DNA of 64,000 nt, taken from Pseudomonas sp. MYb185 (lineage in GTDB: Bacteria > Pseudomonadota > Gammaproteobacteria > Pseudomonadales > Pseudomonadaceae). Shown one piece after another: positions 63,557 through 64,000 of the stretch. The number at the start of each line of letters is the position of its first letter. The stretch's first letter is position 1. The translations under genes were made by a program, and so were the position numbers. The DNA is taken from NCBI RefSeq assembly GCF_002979975.1, contig NZ_PCQD01000002.1, positions 62,001 to 126,000 on the forward strand, given 5' to 3'. The notes below the pieces were generated by a model that saw only the letters and a program-made list of their open reading frames with translations, did no database searches and was not told the origin of the DNA.

Positions 63557-64000
63557 TCAACGCTGGCCGTAGATCATGATCTGCACACGCCGGTTGGGCT
63601 GCAGGCATTGCTTGAGAGATGCCGTAATTCTGCTGCCCTGGCACTCGATGAGCGGCTCTCTGGCACCACGCCCCTCGGCGGAAATCAGATGGCTGTCGAT
63701 CCCTTTGGAAATCAGATGATGGCGAACCGCCTCTGCGCGACGCTTCGACAGGGCATCGTTATAGCTGTCAGAGCCAATGCGGTCTGAGTGGCCTACGACA
63801 ACGACGCGCTCGAGCTGCATCATTTTGTTGGCGACCACATGGGCAGCGAGATCCAGTTCTCTCAGCCCTTCGGGGGAAAGCGTCGCGCTGTCGTAGCCAA
63901 AAAGCACGTCGCTGAACAGTGTGATCTCTTGCACATCCGGAACCTCCGGGCGGACAAGTTCTTCATAGCGCGCGCTACACTGCGGCCTGCGCCACTTGGT
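63557..64000 (-). CDS. OmpA-family outer-membrane protein (5' partial)
   Basis: The frame stays open from the stop at 63557 to the window edge (148 codons), so the start is outside; a GTG at 63934 is an internal codon. The visible part is an OmpA C-terminal peptidoglycan-binding domain: LFSDVLFGYDSATLSPEGLR, VVVVGHSDRIGSDSYNDALS, KRRAEAVRHHLISKGID, with the Asp/Arg diaminopimelate-binding pattern (HSDRIGSxxYNxxLSxRRA). It precedes the adhesin in the same direction; OmpA-like proteins accompany several T1SS adhesin operons and may anchor the complex to peptidoglycan. Confidence 0.9.
   Translation of the reverse strand, partial: TKWRRPQCSARYEELVRPEVPDVQEITLFSDVLFGYDSATLSPEGLRELDLAAHVVANKMMQLERVVVVGHSDRIGSDSYNDALSKRRAEAVRHHLISKGIDSHLISAEGRGAREPLIECQGSRITASLKQCLQPNRRVQIMIYGQR

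Noticed and set aside
63557..63934. Complete small OmpA-like protein starting at GTG 63934
   Set aside because: The frame continues open to the window edge with coding-like residues (YEELVRPEVP), and no ribosome-binding site precedes the GTG.

Overview
The window looks like chromosomal DNA of a marine or halotolerant member of the Pseudomonas group (Halopseudomonas-like). Signs are high GC, single-copy Pseudomonas-type genes (speA, ligB, yhhQ, fliL-flhB), a complete ectoine/hydroxyectoine cluster, and a Tad locus laid out like the P. aeruginosa flp-tad-rcp/pprAB/fppA region. The taxonomic call is inference; no rRNA is present.

Layout. 1-3.1 kb: 3' part of a MacB-type efflux ABC transporter (cut by the left edge) and its outer-membrane lipoprotein. 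3.2-8.5 kb: a small conserved hypothetical, an HD-GYP c-di-GMP phosphodiesterase, an epoxide-hydrolase-like enzyme, and a YhhQ queuosine-precursor transporter under a preQ1-I riboswitch. 8.5-12.4 kb: a REP-like inverted pair, ligB, and convergent speA. 12.7-17.4 kb: ectABCD-ask. 17.5-20 kb: two alpha/beta hydrolases and a SIMPL-domain protein. 20.06-20.44 kb: a 97-bp tandem repeat array. 20.4-25.9 kb: flagellar export/C-ring operon fliLMNOPQR-flhB behind a sigma-54 promoter. 26-27.6 kb: FMN-binding glutamate-synthase-like protein. 27.7-27.9 kb: tRNA-Asp and tRNA-Val.

28.2-46.4 kb is a Tad (type IVb, Flp) pilus region: TadE-like, TadG-like and TadE-like genes, an Rpn-type nuclease gene flanked by REP-like direct repeats, a PprB-like LuxR response regulator, a receiver-only regulator, a PprA-like kinase, an FppA-like prepilin peptidase, then the tightly overlapping rcpC-rcpA-tadZ-tadA-tadB-tadC-tadD-DUF3613 operon and the divergent flp pilin. 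46.9-50.6 kb: a PAS chemotaxis receptor, an SH3/coiled-coil protein, csrA/rsmA, and a repeat-containing peptidoglycan-binding protein.

50.8-64 kb (all minus strand) is a surface-adhesin export operon read from right to left: OmpA-like (cut by the right edge), a 1588-residue Bap-type adhesin, a TolC-like protein with a long N-terminal extension, a LapB/BapC-type ABC exporter, an HlyD-type adaptor, and a 779-residue protein. The adhesin has a BapA-like prefix, about 89 Asp-Ala dipeptides and about 1000 residues of Leu/Gly-rich repeats. The last protein joins an alpha/alpha-toroid-like region to a C-terminal domain resembling aspartyl/asparaginyl beta-hydroxylases.

How it fits together: flagellar export, Tad pili, c-di-GMP turnover, CsrA and a giant T1SS adhesin all concern the motile-to-attached transition, while ectoines serve osmotic protection. 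In P. aeruginosa PprB activates both flp-tad and the bapABCD T1SS adhesin operon; here both sets lie within about 35 kb of a PprAB-like system. The most novel element is the adhesin operon: an Asp-Ala-rich T1SS substrate encoded with a putative Asp/Asn hydroxylase.
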